Below are positions 8,772-18,652 of a stretch of DNA of 64,000 nt, one piece after another. The stretch lies in assembly GCA_016842065.1 (NCBI GenBank), contig JAEPDS010000008.1, positions 62,001-126,000 on the forward strand. The letters are read 5' to 3'. Source of the DNA: Candidatus Thiodiazotropha sp. 'RUGA'. Its GTDB lineage: Bacteria > Pseudomonadota > Gammaproteobacteria > Chromatiales > Chromatiaceae. A program made the translations under genes and the position numbers. Under the pieces are notes generated by a model that did no database searches, was not told where the DNA came from, and saw only the letters and a list, made by a program, of their open reading frames with translations. How positions within the stretch are numbered: position 1 is the first letter of the stretch; each line of letters starts with the position of its first letter.

Positions 8772-10430
8772 ATGACAGAGATACATCAGACGGATGAGTG
8801 GCGCGCACTAGAGTCGCATTGGCAGGAGATGGAGTCGGTGCAGATGCGCGAGCTGTTTCAACAGGGGCCTGAACGCTCTGAGCAGCTGTCGATCAGACAG
8901 TGCGGCATACTGCTCGATTATTCGAAGAATCGCATCACCAGCCAGACCATGAAGCTGTTACTGGGGTTGGCCAATCGGATCGATCTGGATGGTTGGCGTC
9001 GCCGCATGTTTTCCGGGGAGCGTATCAATATCACGGAAGACAGGGCGGTATTGCATGTCGCTCTGCGTAATCGCAGTAATCAACCCATATGGTTCGATGC
9101 CGAGGATGTGATGCCCGGTGTCAACGCGATCCTGGAAAAGATGGCTTCGTTCACCGAACAGGTGCGTTCCGGTGAATGGAAAGGCTACAGCGGCAAATCC
9201 ATTACCGATGTGGTCAACATCGGCATCGGTGGCTCCAATCTCGGCCCATTGATGGTCTGTGAGGCGTTGAAGCCCTATCAGCGGGATGACTTACGGCTGC
9301 ATTTCGTATCCAACGTGGACGCCAGCCATATTCACGATACTCTGAGTGGGCTGAATCCGGAGACCACCCTGTTCGTGGTGGCTTCCAAGACTTTTACGAC
9401 TCAGGAGACTCTGACCAATGCGTCCACGGCGAGAGCCTGGTTACTGGAAAGTCTCAAGGATCAAGCGGCGGTAGCGCGTCACTTCGTCGCAGTCTCCACC
9501 AACGCCGAACAGGTCGCAGAATTCGGTATCGATACCCAGAACATGTTCGAATTCTGGGATTGGGTGGGGGGACGCTACTCCCTCTGGTCCGCGATTGGAC
9601 TGCCGATCGCCATCGCCATCGGCATGCCACGCTTCTATGAGCTGTTGCAAGGTGCCCACGAGATGGACCAGCACTTTCTGCATGCGGATCTGTCTCAGAA
9701 CATGCCCGTCATCATGGCGCTACTGGGCATCTGGTATGTCAACTTTGCCGGCTTTCACAGTCACGCCATACTCCCCTACGACCAGTTCATGAGGTATCTG
9801 CCGGACTATCTCCAACAGGCGGATATGGAGAGCAATGGTAAACGGGTGACCCGTTTTGGCAGGCCGGTGGAGTACGCGACCGGGCCGGTTATCTGGGGGG
9901 CTGCGGGTACCGACGGTCAGCATGCCTTCTATCAGCTGATTCATCAGGGCACCCAGGTCATCCCTTGCGATTTCATCATTCCGGTCAACAGCCAGAATGA
10001 ATCCTCCGACCATCATCAGAAACTGTTTGCCAACTGTCTGGCTCAAACAGAGGCGCTGATGAAAGGTAAGAACCGTACCGAGGCGCGTGAGGAGATGGAG
10101 CAGGCCGGGATGTCGCCAGAGCAGATTGTCGATCTGCTTTCACACAAGATTTTTCCAGGCAATCGCCCCAGCAATACGCTGCTGATCGACAAGATCACCC
10201 CATCCCGTCTGGGCTCACTGATCGCACTGTATGAGCACAAGATCTTCGTGCAGGGCATGATCTGGCAGGTCAACTCATTCGATCAATGGGGGGTTGAGTT
10301 GGGGAAACAGCTGGCGGGTGTGATCCTGCCGGAACTGCTGGAAGAGCAGGCCGAACTGAAACATGACAGCTCAACCAATGGATTGATCAACTATTTCCAC
10401 CGGCATCGATTGCCAAGCCGGTCCAAATAG
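8772..10430 (+). CDS. pgi: Glucose-6-phosphate isomerase
   Basis: Interconverts glucose 6-phosphate and fructose 6-phosphate, linking gluconeogenesis to glycogen synthesis. The 552-residue length fits. Family signatures include [12 protein letters not shown], the [11 protein letters not shown] block, [13 protein letters not shown] and the C-terminal [10 protein letters not shown] (catalytic Lys). It sits between glgA and glgB on the opposite strand, a sensible metabolic context. Confidence 0.97.
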   Translation: MTEIHQTDEWRALESHWQEMESVQMRELFQQGPERSEQLSIRQCGILLDYSKNRITSQTMKLLLGLANRIDLDGWRRRMFSGERINITEDRAVLHVALRNRSNQPIWFDAEDVMPGVNAILEKMASFTEQVRSGEWKGYSGKSITDVVNIGIGGSNLGPLMVCEALKPYQRDDLRLHFVSNVDASHIHDTLSGLNPETTLFVVASKTFTTQETLTNASTARAWLLESLKDQAAVARHFVAVSTNAEQVAEFGIDTQNMFEFWDWVGGRYSLWSAIGLPIAIAIGMPRFYELLQGAHEMDQHFLHADLSQNMPVIMALLGIWYVNFAGFHSHAILPYDQFMRYLPDYLQQADMESNGKRVTRFGRPVEYATGPVIWGAAGTDGQHAFYQLIHQGTQVIPCDFIIPVNSQNESSDHHQKLFANCLAQTEALMKGKNRTEAREEMEQAGMSPEQIVDLLSHKIFPGNRPSNTLLIDKITPSRLGSLIALYEHKIFVQGMIWQVNSFDQWGVELGKQLAGVILPELLEEQAELKHDSSTNGLINYFHRHRLPSRSK

Positions 10431-10442
10431 ATCCCATTCACC

Positions 10443-10469
10443 AGGGCCTGTCAGTATTGACAGGGCCCT
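10443..10469. repeat. Inverted pair of the dispersed ACAGGCCCT motif
   Basis: AGGGCCTGTCA at 10443-10453 is mirrored by TGACAGGGCCCT at 10458-10469, with one extra G. It sits 13 bases after the pgi stop. It is built from the short motif (T)GACAGGCCCTAG, which recurs next to gene ends through the window. Confidence 0.6.
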
Positions 10470-10499
10470 AGTGACGAGTGGCGCTTACTTAAAGAAATA

Positions 10500-10600
10500 A
10501 ACCGCCAATCAACGCTAATCACCGCGAATCTTCGCTAATAGATTCCTTCGTATTAGCGTTTTTCGCGGCATTTTGCGGTGACTGGCGTTGATTGGCGGTT
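10500..10600. repeat. 101-base nested palindromic element
   Basis: A perfect 16-bp outer stem (AACCGCCAATCAACGC, 10500-10515, with 10585-10600) encloses a second stem (CACCGC 10520-10525 with GCGGTG 10575-10580) and an inner stem (CGCTAATA 10533-10540 with TATTAGCG 10551-10558). The repeating CGC-TAAT/CAAC units make it look like a dispersed palindromic repeat. It lies between the convergent pgi and glgB genes and may also end transcription from both. Half of a related unit appears near 46592-46630. Confidence 0.75.
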
Positions 10601-10644
10601 AATCCAAGCATGATGCTTCCCTGGCCGTAAACGACTTGAATAAG

Positions 10645-12828
10645 TTAGTGACTGCCTTTCAGGATGATTGCACCCAATGGGGGCAGGGTGAGGGTGATCG
10701 ACTGATCCCTACCCATCCAGGAGACCTGCTCGGTAACCAGCGGCATGCCATTTCCCATATTGGAACCGCCGTAAAATTCGGAATCAGAGTTCATGATCTC
10801 CTGGTACTGCCCATGCCGATTGACACCGATTCGATAGTTGTCCCTGGGAACCGGTGTGAAGTTGAGTACGATCAGTAGCTCATTGCCGTCCCGGTCCTTG
10901 CGTGCGTAACTGAGAATCGACTGGGAACTGTCGTGGCAGTCGATCCACTCAAAGCTGGAGAATTCGAACTCGTTCTGATGCAGGCTGGGAGACTCCCGGT
11001 ATAACCGGTTCAGATCGCTCAGCAGGGTTGTGATGCCCCGGTGGTGAGGATACTCCTGCAGATACCAATCGAGGGCGGTGTCATCATTCCACTCCCGCCC
11101 CTGGGCAAATTCACTGCCCATGAAGAGCAGCTTTTTACCAGGGTAGGTAAACATGTAGGTGTAGAGCAGCCGAAGATTGGCGAATCTTTGCCAGTCATCC
11201 CCCGGCATCTTATCGATCATCGAGCCCTTGCCGTGAACCACCTCGTCATGGGAGAAGGGCAGGACGAAATTCTCAGTGAAGGCGTAGAGCAGGCCGAAGG
11301 TCAGCAGGTCGTGGTGATAGTGGCGATAGATCGGATCCTGTGACATGTAGGAGAGGCTGTCGTGCATCCAGCCCATGTTCCATTTCATGCTGAATCCCAA
11401 TCCCCCCAGCCAGGTGGGCCGCGAGACCTGAGGCCAGGCAGTGGACTCTTCGGCGATCATCATGGTGCCTGGGTGAAGATCGTGCGTGACGCTGTTCATT
11501 TCCCGCAGGAAATCAACCGCTTCCAGATTCTCACGGCCGCCATACTGATTGGGTACCCAGTCTCCCGGCTCCCTGGAGTAGTCCAGGTAGAGCATGGAGG
11601 CGACCGCATCGACCCGCAGACCATCGATATGAAACTCCTCAAGCCAGTAGATGGCACTGGAGATGAGAAAGTTTCTGACTTCGTTGCGTCCAAAATTGAA
11701 GATCAGGGTGCCCCAGTCCCGGTGTTCACCCTTGCGGGGATCTTCATGTTCGTAGAGTGCGGTGCCATCAAACTCCGCCAGTGCATGGCGATCCTTGGGG
11801 AAGTGGGCTGGTACCCAGTCAAGCAGAACACCGATCCCGTTCTGATGCAGATGGTCGATGAAATAGCGAAAATCGTCCGGTGTACCGAAGCGGCTGGTCG
11901 GAGCGAAATAACCGGTTGTCTGATACCCCCAGGAGCCGTCAAAGGGGTGCTCGGTGATGGGCAACAATTCGATATGGGTAAAGCCGACAGCCTTCACATG
12001 ATCACACAGCTGATGGGCAAGATCCCGGTAGTTGAGAAACTCGCCCTGTTCATCCCGGCGCCATGAGCCGAGATGGACTTCATAGACCGACATCGGCTCC
12101 TGCTGCCAGTTGGTGGTGGCCCGGTTGCTGATCCACCCTTCATCCTGCCAGCCGTAGTCATCATCGGCGATCACCACCGCAGCGGTTTCCGGCCGACGCT
12201 GAAAAAAGTTGCCATAGGGGTCGGTTCTCAACGAGACATGACCCTCCTGGGTACGGATTTCGAACTTGTAGAGCGTGCCGGGTTTGAGTTCGGGTATGAA
12301 CAGTTCCCATACACCGGAACCACCCCGGGAGCGCATCGGATGGATACGTCCGTCCCACTGATTGAAATCCCCGACCACTGAAACCCGGGCGGCATTCGGT
12401 GCCCATACCGCAAACAGTACCCCGTTGATTCCCGCCGCCTGATGGTTGTGGGAGCCGAAAAAACGGTAGACATGGCGATGTTTGCCTTCATTGAACAGAT
12501 GCAGATCGAATTCCGGCAGCTGGGCGGAGAAGCTGTAGGGATCGTGATTGCTGTGGCTCTGGCCGAATTTGTCCTGCCAATCGAGCAGATAGTACTCGCT
12601 GACCTGATCAGCCGGCAGTGAGATGGAGAAAAAATCTGTGCCCTTAACCCGGGGGATCTGTTGCCCGGTCTCAGCCAGGCTGACCTTTTCCGCATGGGGC
12701 AGGAACAGGTTGATCTGACAAACACCTGCAGTGACATGACGCCCCAAAACCTCAAACGGGTCATGGTGGCATGCATCCATAATGCGTTGCATGGCATCGC
12801 TGATTGTGTTTGTCTTTTGGCTAGTCAT
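10645..12828 (-). CDS. glgB: 1,4-alpha-glucan branching enzyme (GH13)
   Basis: Introduces alpha-1,6 branches into glycogen. The 727-residue protein has the two N-terminal CBM48-like beta-sandwich parts (HPDFEVLGRH-type start, [17 protein letters not shown]) and the GH13 barrel. Catalytic regions are [15 protein letters not shown] (nucleophile Asp), [10 protein letters not shown] (acid-base Glu) and [12 protein letters not shown] (transition-state Asp). It is convergent with pgi and divergent from glgC across a region holding a MITE-like element. Confidence 0.97.
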   Translation of the reverse strand: MTSQKTNTISDAMQRIMDACHHDPFEVLGRHVTAGVCQINLFLPHAEKVSLAETGQQIPRVKGTDFFSISLPADQVSEYYLLDWQDKFGQSHSNHDPYSFSAQLPEFDLHLFNEGKHRHVYRFFGSHNHQAAGINGVLFAVWAPNAARVSVVGDFNQWDGRIHPMRSRGGSGVWELFIPELKPGTLYKFEIRTQEGHVSLRTDPYGNFFQRRPETAAVVIADDDYGWQDEGWISNRATTNWQQEPMSVYEVHLGSWRRDEQGEFLNYRDLAHQLCDHVKAVGFTHIELLPITEHPFDGSWGYQTTGYFAPTSRFGTPDDFRYFIDHLHQNGIGVLLDWVPAHFPKDRHALAEFDGTALYEHEDPRKGEHRDWGTLIFNFGRNEVRNFLISSAIYWLEEFHIDGLRVDAVASMLYLDYSREPGDWVPNQYGGRENLEAVDFLREMNSVTHDLHPGTMMIAEESTAWPQVSRPTWLGGLGFSMKWNMGWMHDSLSYMSQDPIYRHYHHDLLTFGLLYAFTENFVLPFSHDEVVHGKGSMIDKMPGDDWQRFANLRLLYTYMFTYPGKKLLFMGSEFAQGREWNDDTALDWYLQEYPHHRGITTLLSDLNRLYRESPSLHQNEFEFSSFEWIDCHDSSQSILSYARKDRDGNELLIVLNFTPVPRDNYRIGVNRHGQYQEIMNSDSEFYGGSNMGNGMPLVTEQVSWMGRDQSITLTLPPLGAIILKGSH

Positions 12829-12892
12829 AGTTAAGAAAACCTGCTTCTTGGAGTACGCCTTGAAGGGAACATGATGTTACCATAGTCTGGTG

Positions 12893-13091
12893 TAGTGTCT
12901 CATACTAATGCGCCTAAATGGCGTGATACCAAGTCAATGGACACCAGACCGGTGACGCAGGCAATGGCACACCCTTTTGATGTCACTTTAGATTGTGCGG
13001 ACGCTGGGTTGGCATCCCGCCCGGAGGTAGCTCCACTGCGGCTTCAATTCTGCGTTGCACCAATATCGGTGTGCGATAGTATGAGATACTA
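12893..13091. mobile_element. MITE-like element, 199 bases with 15-bp terminal inverted repeats
   Basis: The left end TAGTGTCTCATACTA (12893-12907) and right end TAGTATGAGATACTA (13077-13091) are inverted copies with one mismatch. Just inside each end is a small hairpin (CGCC...GGCG on the left, CACC...GGTG on the right), so the two ends match beyond the terminal repeat. It fills most of the 351-base gap between glgB and glgC (12829-13179), which holds no credible gene. The rest of that gap must contain both promoters. Confidence 0.65.
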
Positions 13092-13179
13092 GACGAGATC
13101 CTGGCTCGTCAACGACTGAACCAGGCGTAGACAAAAAACGGCAGTAATTGTTGGCCTAACGGCTATGGAGGAAGACTCG

Positions 13180-14445
13180 ATGACAGACCAGAGCCAGCGC
13201 TTTGTCAGTCGGTTGACAAGAAACACCCTTGCGCTGATCCTAGCAGGTGGACGCGGTTCCCGACTCAAGCATCTGACCAAGTGGCGCTCCAAGCCTGCGG
13301 TTCCCTTCGGCGGGAAGTTTCGGATTGTCGATTTTCCACTATCTAACTGCATCAACTCGGGAATACGCAGAGTTGGTGTTCTGACCCAATACAAAGCCCA
13401 CTCCCTGCTGCTGCACATTCAGCGCGGCTGGAACTTCCTGCGTGGGGAGTTTGGTGAGTTTGTCGAGTTACTGCCGGCGCAACAGCGAATTGAGAGCAGC
13501 TGGTATGAGGGTACCGCGGATGCGGTCTACCAGAATCTGGATATCCTGCGCAGCCACAATCCGGACTATGTGCTGATTCTGGCCGGTGACCATATCTACA
13601 AAATGGACTATGGCACCATGATCGCGGAGCATGTTGAATCCGGTGCCGATATGACCGTCGGTTGCCTGACGGTGGATCTGGAGAGCGCCAAGGAGTTTGG
13701 CGTGATGACCGTGGACTCTGAAAACTGGGTGAGTGAATTCAGCGAAAAGCCGGCCGATCCGAAACCGATTCCGGGACATGACAATCTGGCACTGGCCTCA
13801 ATGGGGATCTACGTATTCAACCGTAAGTTTCTCTTCGAACAGCTGATCCGCGATGCGGATACTCCGCAATCGTCACACGACTTCGGCAAGGACATCATTC
13901 CCGGAGTGATCGAAAAATACCGGGTGCTGGCCTATCCGTTCACCGACTCCAGCAGCGGCAAACAGGCCTACTGGCGTGATGTGGGTACCATCGATGCGTT
14001 CTGGACCGCCAATCTGGAGCTGATCGGTGTCACCCCACCACTCAACCTCTACGATCGCAGCTGGCCGATCTGGACCTATCAGGAGCAACTGCCTCCCGCC
14101 AAGTTTGTATTTGATGATGAAGAGCGGCGTGGCATGGCGGTTGACTCGATGGTTTCGGGGGGGTGTGTGATCTCCGGCGCCAAGGTGACCAACTCCCTGC
14201 TGTTTTCCAATGTGCGGGTCAATTCATACAGCAGTGTGGATCAGACGGTGGTACTGCCCGATGTCAATATCGGCAGAAACTGCAGAATCAACAAAGCGGT
14301 GATCGATCGGGGTTGTGATATCCCGGAAGGTACGATTATCGGTGAAGACCCCGTAGCGGATGCGGAGCGCTTCTATGTCAGCGAAAAGGGCGTTGTCCTG
14401 GTAACGCCGGAAATGTTGGGTCAGGTTCTACACCATGTCCGATAG
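13180..14445 (+). CDS. glgC: Glucose-1-phosphate adenylyltransferase
   Basis: Makes ADP-glucose, the committed and allosterically controlled step of bacterial glycogen synthesis. It shows [16 protein letters not shown], the [19 protein letters not shown] block, GTADAVYQN, the SEKP segment and a C-terminal left-handed beta-helix region. ATG 13180 follows GGAGGAAG at 13167-13174 and gives 421 residues. An ATG at 13165 lies before that ribosome site and is unlikely. Its last 11 bases overlap the GH57 gene, so synthesis of both is probably coupled. Confidence 0.96.
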   Translation: MTDQSQRFVSRLTRNTLALILAGGRGSRLKHLTKWRSKPAVPFGGKFRIVDFPLSNCINSGIRRVGVLTQYKAHSLLLHIQRGWNFLRGEFGEFVELLPAQQRIESSWYEGTADAVYQNLDILRSHNPDYVLILAGDHIYKMDYGTMIAEHVESGADMTVGCLTVDLESAKEFGVMTVDSENWVSEFSEKPADPKPIPGHDNLALASMGIYVFNRKFLFEQLIRDADTPQSSHDFGKDIIPGVIEKYRVLAYPFTDSSSGKQAYWRDVGTIDAFWTANLELIGVTPPLNLYDRSWPIWTYQEQLPPAKFVFDDEERRGMAVDSMVSGGCVISGAKVTNSLLFSNVRVNSYSSVDQTVVLPDVNIGRNCRINKAVIDRGCDIPEGTIIGEDPVADAERFYVSEKGVVLVTPEMLGQVLHHVR

Positions 14446-16150
14446 CGAACATCAAGACAACCGCCTGCAGGTGGTTTTCTGCTGGCACATGCACCAGCCC
14501 TACTACAAAGGGCCGGAGGGCAGTGACTATCTGCTGCCCTGGGTCTATCTGCATGGGTTGAAGGACTACGCCGATATGGCGGCTCATCTTGAACATGTGC
14601 CGGATGCCAAGGCGGTGGTGAATTTCGCCCCGGTGCTGCTTGAACAGATCGATGACTACAGTGAGCAGATCGATGCCTGGTTGAAAACCGGGAAGTTGAT
14701 CAAGGATCCCCTACTGGCCGCCTTGGCCGGTCCTGGACTGCCGGTGGATGAGGCCTCCCGTAAATCATTGATCAGCGCCTGCCTTCGAGCCAATGAGCAT
14801 CGTCTGATCAGTCGTTTCAAACACTTCAATGAGCTGGCCGACCTGGTCAAGCACACGCTGGAAAACGAGCGGATGGTCGGCTATCTCAACGATCAGTGCC
14901 TGGTCGATCTGCTGGTCTGGTACCACCTGGCCTGGGTGGGCGAGTGTCAGCGGGTCAACGATCTGCGCGTCAGGTCGTTGCAGTCCAAGGGGCGGGGATT
15001 CAATTCCGATGATCGCCGACGACTGATGGAACTGATCGGGGAAGTGCTGCAGGATCTGCCTGGCCGCTACGCCAAATTGGCAAAATCGGGCCAGGTTGAG
15101 CTCTCGGTGACCCCCTATGCCCACCCGATTGTGCCGTTGATGATCGATATGGAGTCGGCCAAGGATGCCTTGCCTTCGATACATATGCCTGAGCTGGAGC
15201 AGTACCCGGGCGGTGAGTCCCGTGCGAGGTGGCATATTCGCAAGGGATTGGAGGTATTTGAAAAACATTTCGGCTTTCGACCCAATGGGTGTTGGCCGTC
15301 AGAAGGCGGCGTCAGTGAAGCGACCCTGAAAATGTTGGAAGAGGAGGGATTCAGCTGGGCGGCCACCGGACAGCAGGTATTGAGCAACAGCCTGATGGCT
15401 GGAGGCGGTGATTCCCAGCTGCCCGAAAACTGGGTCCACTCTGCGTACCATGTACAGGAGGGACATCTGAACATGTTCTTCCGCGATGATGGCCTGTCGG
15501 ACCTGATTGGCTTCACCTATGGTGAGTGGCATGCGGATGATGCGGTCGGTGATCTGATCAACCACCTGGTCAATATCGCCGATGCCTGTGAAGGGGACCC
15601 GGATGCGGTGGTGTCGATCATCATGGATGGTGAAAATGCCTGGGAATACTACCCCTACAACGGCAGCTACTTTCTCAACGCCATGTATGAACGATTGGCG
15701 GAGCACCCGCGGTTGCGCCTGACCACCTTTTCCGAAGTGTTGGATCGGCAGAAGAAGCTCTCACCAAGGCTCTCCAAGCTGGTGGCCGGCAGCTGGGTCT
15801 ACGGCACCTTCACCACCTGGATCGGCGATCGCGATAAGAATCGCGCCTGGGACATGTTGGGTGAGGCCAAAAAGGTCTATGACCAGGTCCTGGCAGATAA
15901 GAACTTTTCCGATGAGCAGCTGATGGAAATTGAAAAGCAGTTGGCAATTTGCGAAGGATCTGATTGGTTTTGGTGGTTTGGTGATTACAATCCTGAGTCC
16001 ACTGTCAGCGATTTTGAACAGCTGTTTCGCAGCCAGCTTTCCCATCTGTTCGAACTGCTGGGTGAGCCTGTACCGGACTATCTTTCCGAAGTTTTTGCCG
16101 TAGGCAGCGGTGCGCCGGTGCAGGGCGGAGTGATGAAAAAGAATGATTAA
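14435..16150 (+). CDS. Glycoside hydrolase family 57 alpha-glucan enzyme
   Basis: A 571-residue GH57 protein, a family of retaining alpha-amylases, branching enzymes and glucanotransferases. Family motif 1 is seen as WHMHQPYY (residues 17-24). The nucleophile region is [11 protein letters not shown] (about 284-294). The acid-base region is [10 protein letters not shown] (about 396-405). No signal peptide is visible, so it should act in the cytoplasm. It overlaps glgC by 11 bases and is followed by malQ after 51 bases, pointing to glycogen turnover or maltodextrin processing. The exact activity (amylase, glucanotransferase or branching) cannot be fixed from sequence reading alone. Confidence 0.88.
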   Translation: MSDSEHQDNRLQVVFCWHMHQPYYKGPEGSDYLLPWVYLHGLKDYADMAAHLEHVPDAKAVVNFAPVLLEQIDDYSEQIDAWLKTGKLIKDPLLAALAGPGLPVDEASRKSLISACLRANEHRLISRFKHFNELADLVKHTLENERMVGYLNDQCLVDLLVWYHLAWVGECQRVNDLRVRSLQSKGRGFNSDDRRRLMELIGEVLQDLPGRYAKLAKSGQVELSVTPYAHPIVPLMIDMESAKDALPSIHMPELEQYPGGESRARWHIRKGLEVFEKHFGFRPNGCWPSEGGVSEATLKMLEEEGFSWAATGQQVLSNSLMAGGGDSQLPENWVHSAYHVQEGHLNMFFRDDGLSDLIGFTYGEWHADDAVGDLINHLVNIADACEGDPDAVVSIIMDGENAWEYYPYNGSYFLNAMYERLAEHPRLRLTTFSEVLDRQKKLSPRLSKLVAGSWVYGTFTTWIGDRDKNRAWDMLGEAKKVYDQVLADKNFSDEQLMEIEKQLAICEGSDWFWWFGDYNPESTVSDFEQLFRSQLSHLFELLGEPVPDYLSEVFAVGSGAPVQGGVMKKND

Positions 16151-16201
16151 CAGCAATGCACGATTACACAACCGCTCGCTCTCCATTGGCGGGAACGACC
16201 T

Positions 16202-17692
16202 ATGAATGAGGCGGCCGATCCGCAACCTCAACCTGTTCACAGCCTGTTGAAACGTCGTCGGGCCGGTGTGCTGCTGCATATCACCTCACTGCCAGGGTCT
16301 GCGGCTGTCGGGGACCTGGGCAGCAACGCCTATCGCTTTGTCGATTTTCTGGTGGCTTCCGGTATGACCGTTTGGCAGATATTGCCAATTGGTCCAACCA
16401 TGCATGACAACTCACCCTATCAGAGTAGCTCTGTCTACGCGGGGAACCCCCGGTTGATCAGCCTGGAGATGCTGCTTGAGCGGGGCTGGTTGGATGAGAT
16501 AGCGGAAGGGCCGATCTCCGACGAGGAAAAATCCAACGCGATACAGAGCGCCTGCAAACGATTTCATGACTCCGCCAGTGATGAGGAGCGCCATGACTAT
16601 CAGCGCTTTATGGCGGAACAGAAGCATTGGCTTGAAGATTACGCCCTGTTCCAGGCTTTGAAGCAGGAAGAGAGTACCTGCTGGTGGGACTGGCATGTGA
16701 CTCTGCGGGATCGAAAGCCACAGGCGCTGGCTATGGCCAGAGCCAGGCTCAAGTCGGTGATCGACGTGGTCAGTTTCGAGCAGTATCTTTTCTATACCCA
16801 GTGGATGTGCCTCAAACAGTACGCCAATGAGCGTGGGGTTCTGCTGTTTGGCGATGTGCCGATCTTCGTGGCCCACGACAGCGCCGAGGTGTGGGCTCAT
16901 CGGGAGATATTCGATCTGCTGGAGGATGGGCATCCGCGGGTTGTTGCCGGTGTACCACCGGACTATTTCTCTGAGACGGGACAGCGCTGGGGCAATCCGC
17001 TCTATTGCTGGGATAAATTGGCTGAAGAGAATTTCAGTTTCTGGGTGAATCGACTGAAGGCCCAGTCCACTCTGTTTGATCTGCTGCGGATTGATCATTT
17101 CCGGGGATTTGAAGCCTATTGGGAAATACCCGCCGAGGAAGAGACGGCGGTGAACGGTCATTGGGTGGAGGCGCCAGGAGAGGATCTGTTCGGGGTACTC
17201 TACCGGGAGTTGCCCGACCTGGAGCTGGTTGCAGAAGATCTGGGTGTCATCACCCCGGAGGTTGAGGCCTTGCGTAAGGCCTACGATCTACCCGGCATGA
17301 AGATTCTGCAGTTCGCCTTCTCCGGTGGCGCGGACAACCCCTATCTGCCTTTTCACCACACCCGGGATGCGGTGGTCTATACCGGAACCCATGATAACGA
17401 TACCACCTTGGGCTGGTATACCGGTCTGGATGATCAATCCCGAGAATTTGTCGACGACTATCTGGGTAAACCAAGGGAGATCATGCCCTGGCCGATGATC
17501 CGTTCCGCCCTGGCCTCCCGGGCAAACCTGGCGATCATCCCACTGCAGGATATCCTGGGCCTGGACGGTAACCATCGTATGAATACCCCGGGTACAACTG
17601 AAGGCAACTGGGATTGGCGTTTCGATTGGGAGATGGTCAAGCCGGAAACGGAATCCCGATTAATGCATCGGGTAAAGATGTACGGCCGCTGA
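16202..17692 (+). CDS. malQ: 4-alpha-glucanotransferase (GH77, amylomaltase)
   Basis: Transfers maltodextrin segments between glucans and releases glucose. The 496-residue protein has the GH77 signatures SPYQSSSVYAGNPRLISLE, LLRIDHFRGFEAYWEIPA (nucleophile Asp), LVAEDLGVIT (acid-base Glu) and YTGTHDNDTTLGW (transition-state Asp). It is the third gene of the glgC-GH57-malQ run and the last before a long non-coding stretch. Confidence 0.95.
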   Translation: MNEAADPQPQPVHSLLKRRRAGVLLHITSLPGSAAVGDLGSNAYRFVDFLVASGMTVWQILPIGPTMHDNSPYQSSSVYAGNPRLISLEMLLERGWLDEIAEGPISDEEKSNAIQSACKRFHDSASDEERHDYQRFMAEQKHWLEDYALFQALKQEESTCWWDWHVTLRDRKPQALAMARARLKSVIDVVSFEQYLFYTQWMCLKQYANERGVLLFGDVPIFVAHDSAEVWAHREIFDLLEDGHPRVVAGVPPDYFSETGQRWGNPLYCWDKLAEENFSFWVNRLKAQSTLFDLLRIDHFRGFEAYWEIPAEEETAVNGHWVEAPGEDLFGVLYRELPDLELVAEDLGVITPEVEALRKAYDLPGMKILQFAFSGGADNPYLPFHHTRDAVVYTGTHDNDTTLGWYTGLDDQSREFVDDYLGKPREIMPWPMIRSALASRANLAIIPLQDILGLDGNHRMNTPGTTEGNWDWRFDWEMVKPETESRLMHRVKMYGR

Positions 17693-17747
17693 TGTTGAAA
17701 ACGGATTGAACGCTCAGGCATCAGACCAAAGAGCGGTCGGCGCGGGT

Positions 17748-17781
17748 AAAAAAAAACCGCTTCGTCATTTCGTCGAAGCGG
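17748..17781 (-). terminator. Strong intrinsic terminator, minus-strand polarity
   Basis: On the minus strand an 8-bp GC-rich stem (CCGCTTCG / CGAAGCGG, plus-strand 17757-17764 and 17774-17781) is followed directly by nine U residues (A-run at 17748-17756 on the plus strand). It would stop minus-strand transcription, although no minus-strand protein gene lies upstream of it. Confidence 0.8.
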
Positions 17782-17860
17782 CTATACCAAAGGAGGATGG
17801 AGGAGATAAGCCACCAGAAAACGTGTTCCGGCTGACTTGAGCATATTTCAACATTGCTAC
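17748..17860 (-). ncRNA. Candidate small RNA with CU-rich (anti-Shine-Dalgarno-like) segment
   Basis: The terminator at 17748-17781 implies a minus-strand transcript. The minus-strand sequence just before it reads CTCCTCCATCCTCCTTT, an unpaired CU-rich stretch that could pair with AGGAGG-type ribosome sites. No start site or promoter could be fixed, so the 5' end given is arbitrary. No known RNA family was recognised. An alternative is that the GGAGGATGGAGGAG seen on the plus strand matters instead, as repeated GGA sites in the malQ 3' region. Confidence 0.3.
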
Positions 17861-18339
17861 CGCTGGCTTTCATTGAGAAAAGTCAATATGGATGAAATTT
17901 CGCCTTCAGCGTGATGCAGTTCTCATTCTTTGGTTGGGCCTCTATTTTTCCATCTTGATGAGTAAGTTAGCATCTTTGATCCTCAGTGGATCTGGGGTAG
18001 CCTATTGGCAGTCAAAACGATGTTGACATGGATAAAACGGATTTAGTCAGAGAGGGAATTCGATCTGCGATTATTTTTGGGCCGCTCTTCACAGCTGGCC
18101 ACCGCACTCCCTTTCATACCATTTCAAAAAATATGATTCGAGAGAGTATGCCCGTCAGCGGTTTGGCCTGATGGATATGACAGACTCGCGAGTCGCATCT
18201 ATTGGCAGTCACCTGCTCGATGCTTTCGAGGCGTGGTGCCATATAAAGGACTCGGCCCAGCAGGGCGTATTGAATTCGTGTTAACAGGCCCTGCTACAGC
18301 GCTATTCACAATGCGTTTATCGAGTTTTATTTCAGGTAG
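17861..18339. other. Non-coding stretch between two terminators
   Basis: About 480 bases with stops in all frames and no convincing gene. It contains one copy of the dispersed motif GTGTTAACAGGCCCTG at 18279-18294. Nothing else could be assigned; possible promoters for flanking RNA candidates would lie here. Confidence 0.5.
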
Positions 18340-18456
18340 TAGTAAACGGTTGAGATAGCCCCTGATTACGGATCTCTATGGAGGAGAACTTTCGGCTTGT
18401 GCCGAATCATGGTAGTCCATTGTTTCGCTTGAGAGGTGATGGACTACCTTTTTTTT
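18340..18456 (+). ncRNA. Candidate plus-strand small RNA ending at a strong terminator
   Basis: Two adjacent hairpins stand alone in non-coding DNA: TTCGGC-TTGT-GCCGAA (18391-18406) and a 10-bp terminator stem followed by eight T residues (18411-18456). They are preceded by GGATCTCTATGGAGGAGAAC, which has several GGA triplets. This is the architecture of a free-standing sRNA. The 5' end is not determined. It could instead be a terminated leader of purL, but purL starts 196 bases further on. Confidence 0.4.
18411..18456 (+). terminator. Strong rho-independent terminator
   Basis: GGTAGTCCAT (18411-18420) pairs with ATGGACTACC (18439-18448), followed by T8 (18449-18456). The loop is 18 bases. 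This is one of the clearest terminators in the window. Confidence 0.88.
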
Positions 18457-18652
18457 GCCTGGCATTTTCCATCGGCCAGGCCAGTTGAACAGATCGGGTC
18501 CGTTTGCTGTGGGTGGCCTTGCCAAGGGTTTTCAGAAATCCGCGTGATCCCATCCGCCAGCGTCGCCACAGCCAATCCCGTTACGAAGTCTGTGGGTGAG
18601 GGGGTTTTTCGAGTATCATTACCCTTTCCAAATCTAAGACATAGGCTTGACG

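Noticed and set aside
12895..13092. 65-codon plus-strand frame between glgB and glgC
   Set aside because: It coincides with the inverted-repeat element and has no ribosome site; the palindromic ends create the open frame.
18457..18652. purL attenuator or purine riboswitch
   Set aside because: No purine aptamer core is visible, and the terminator lies about 200 bases before the start without an obvious alternative hairpin.
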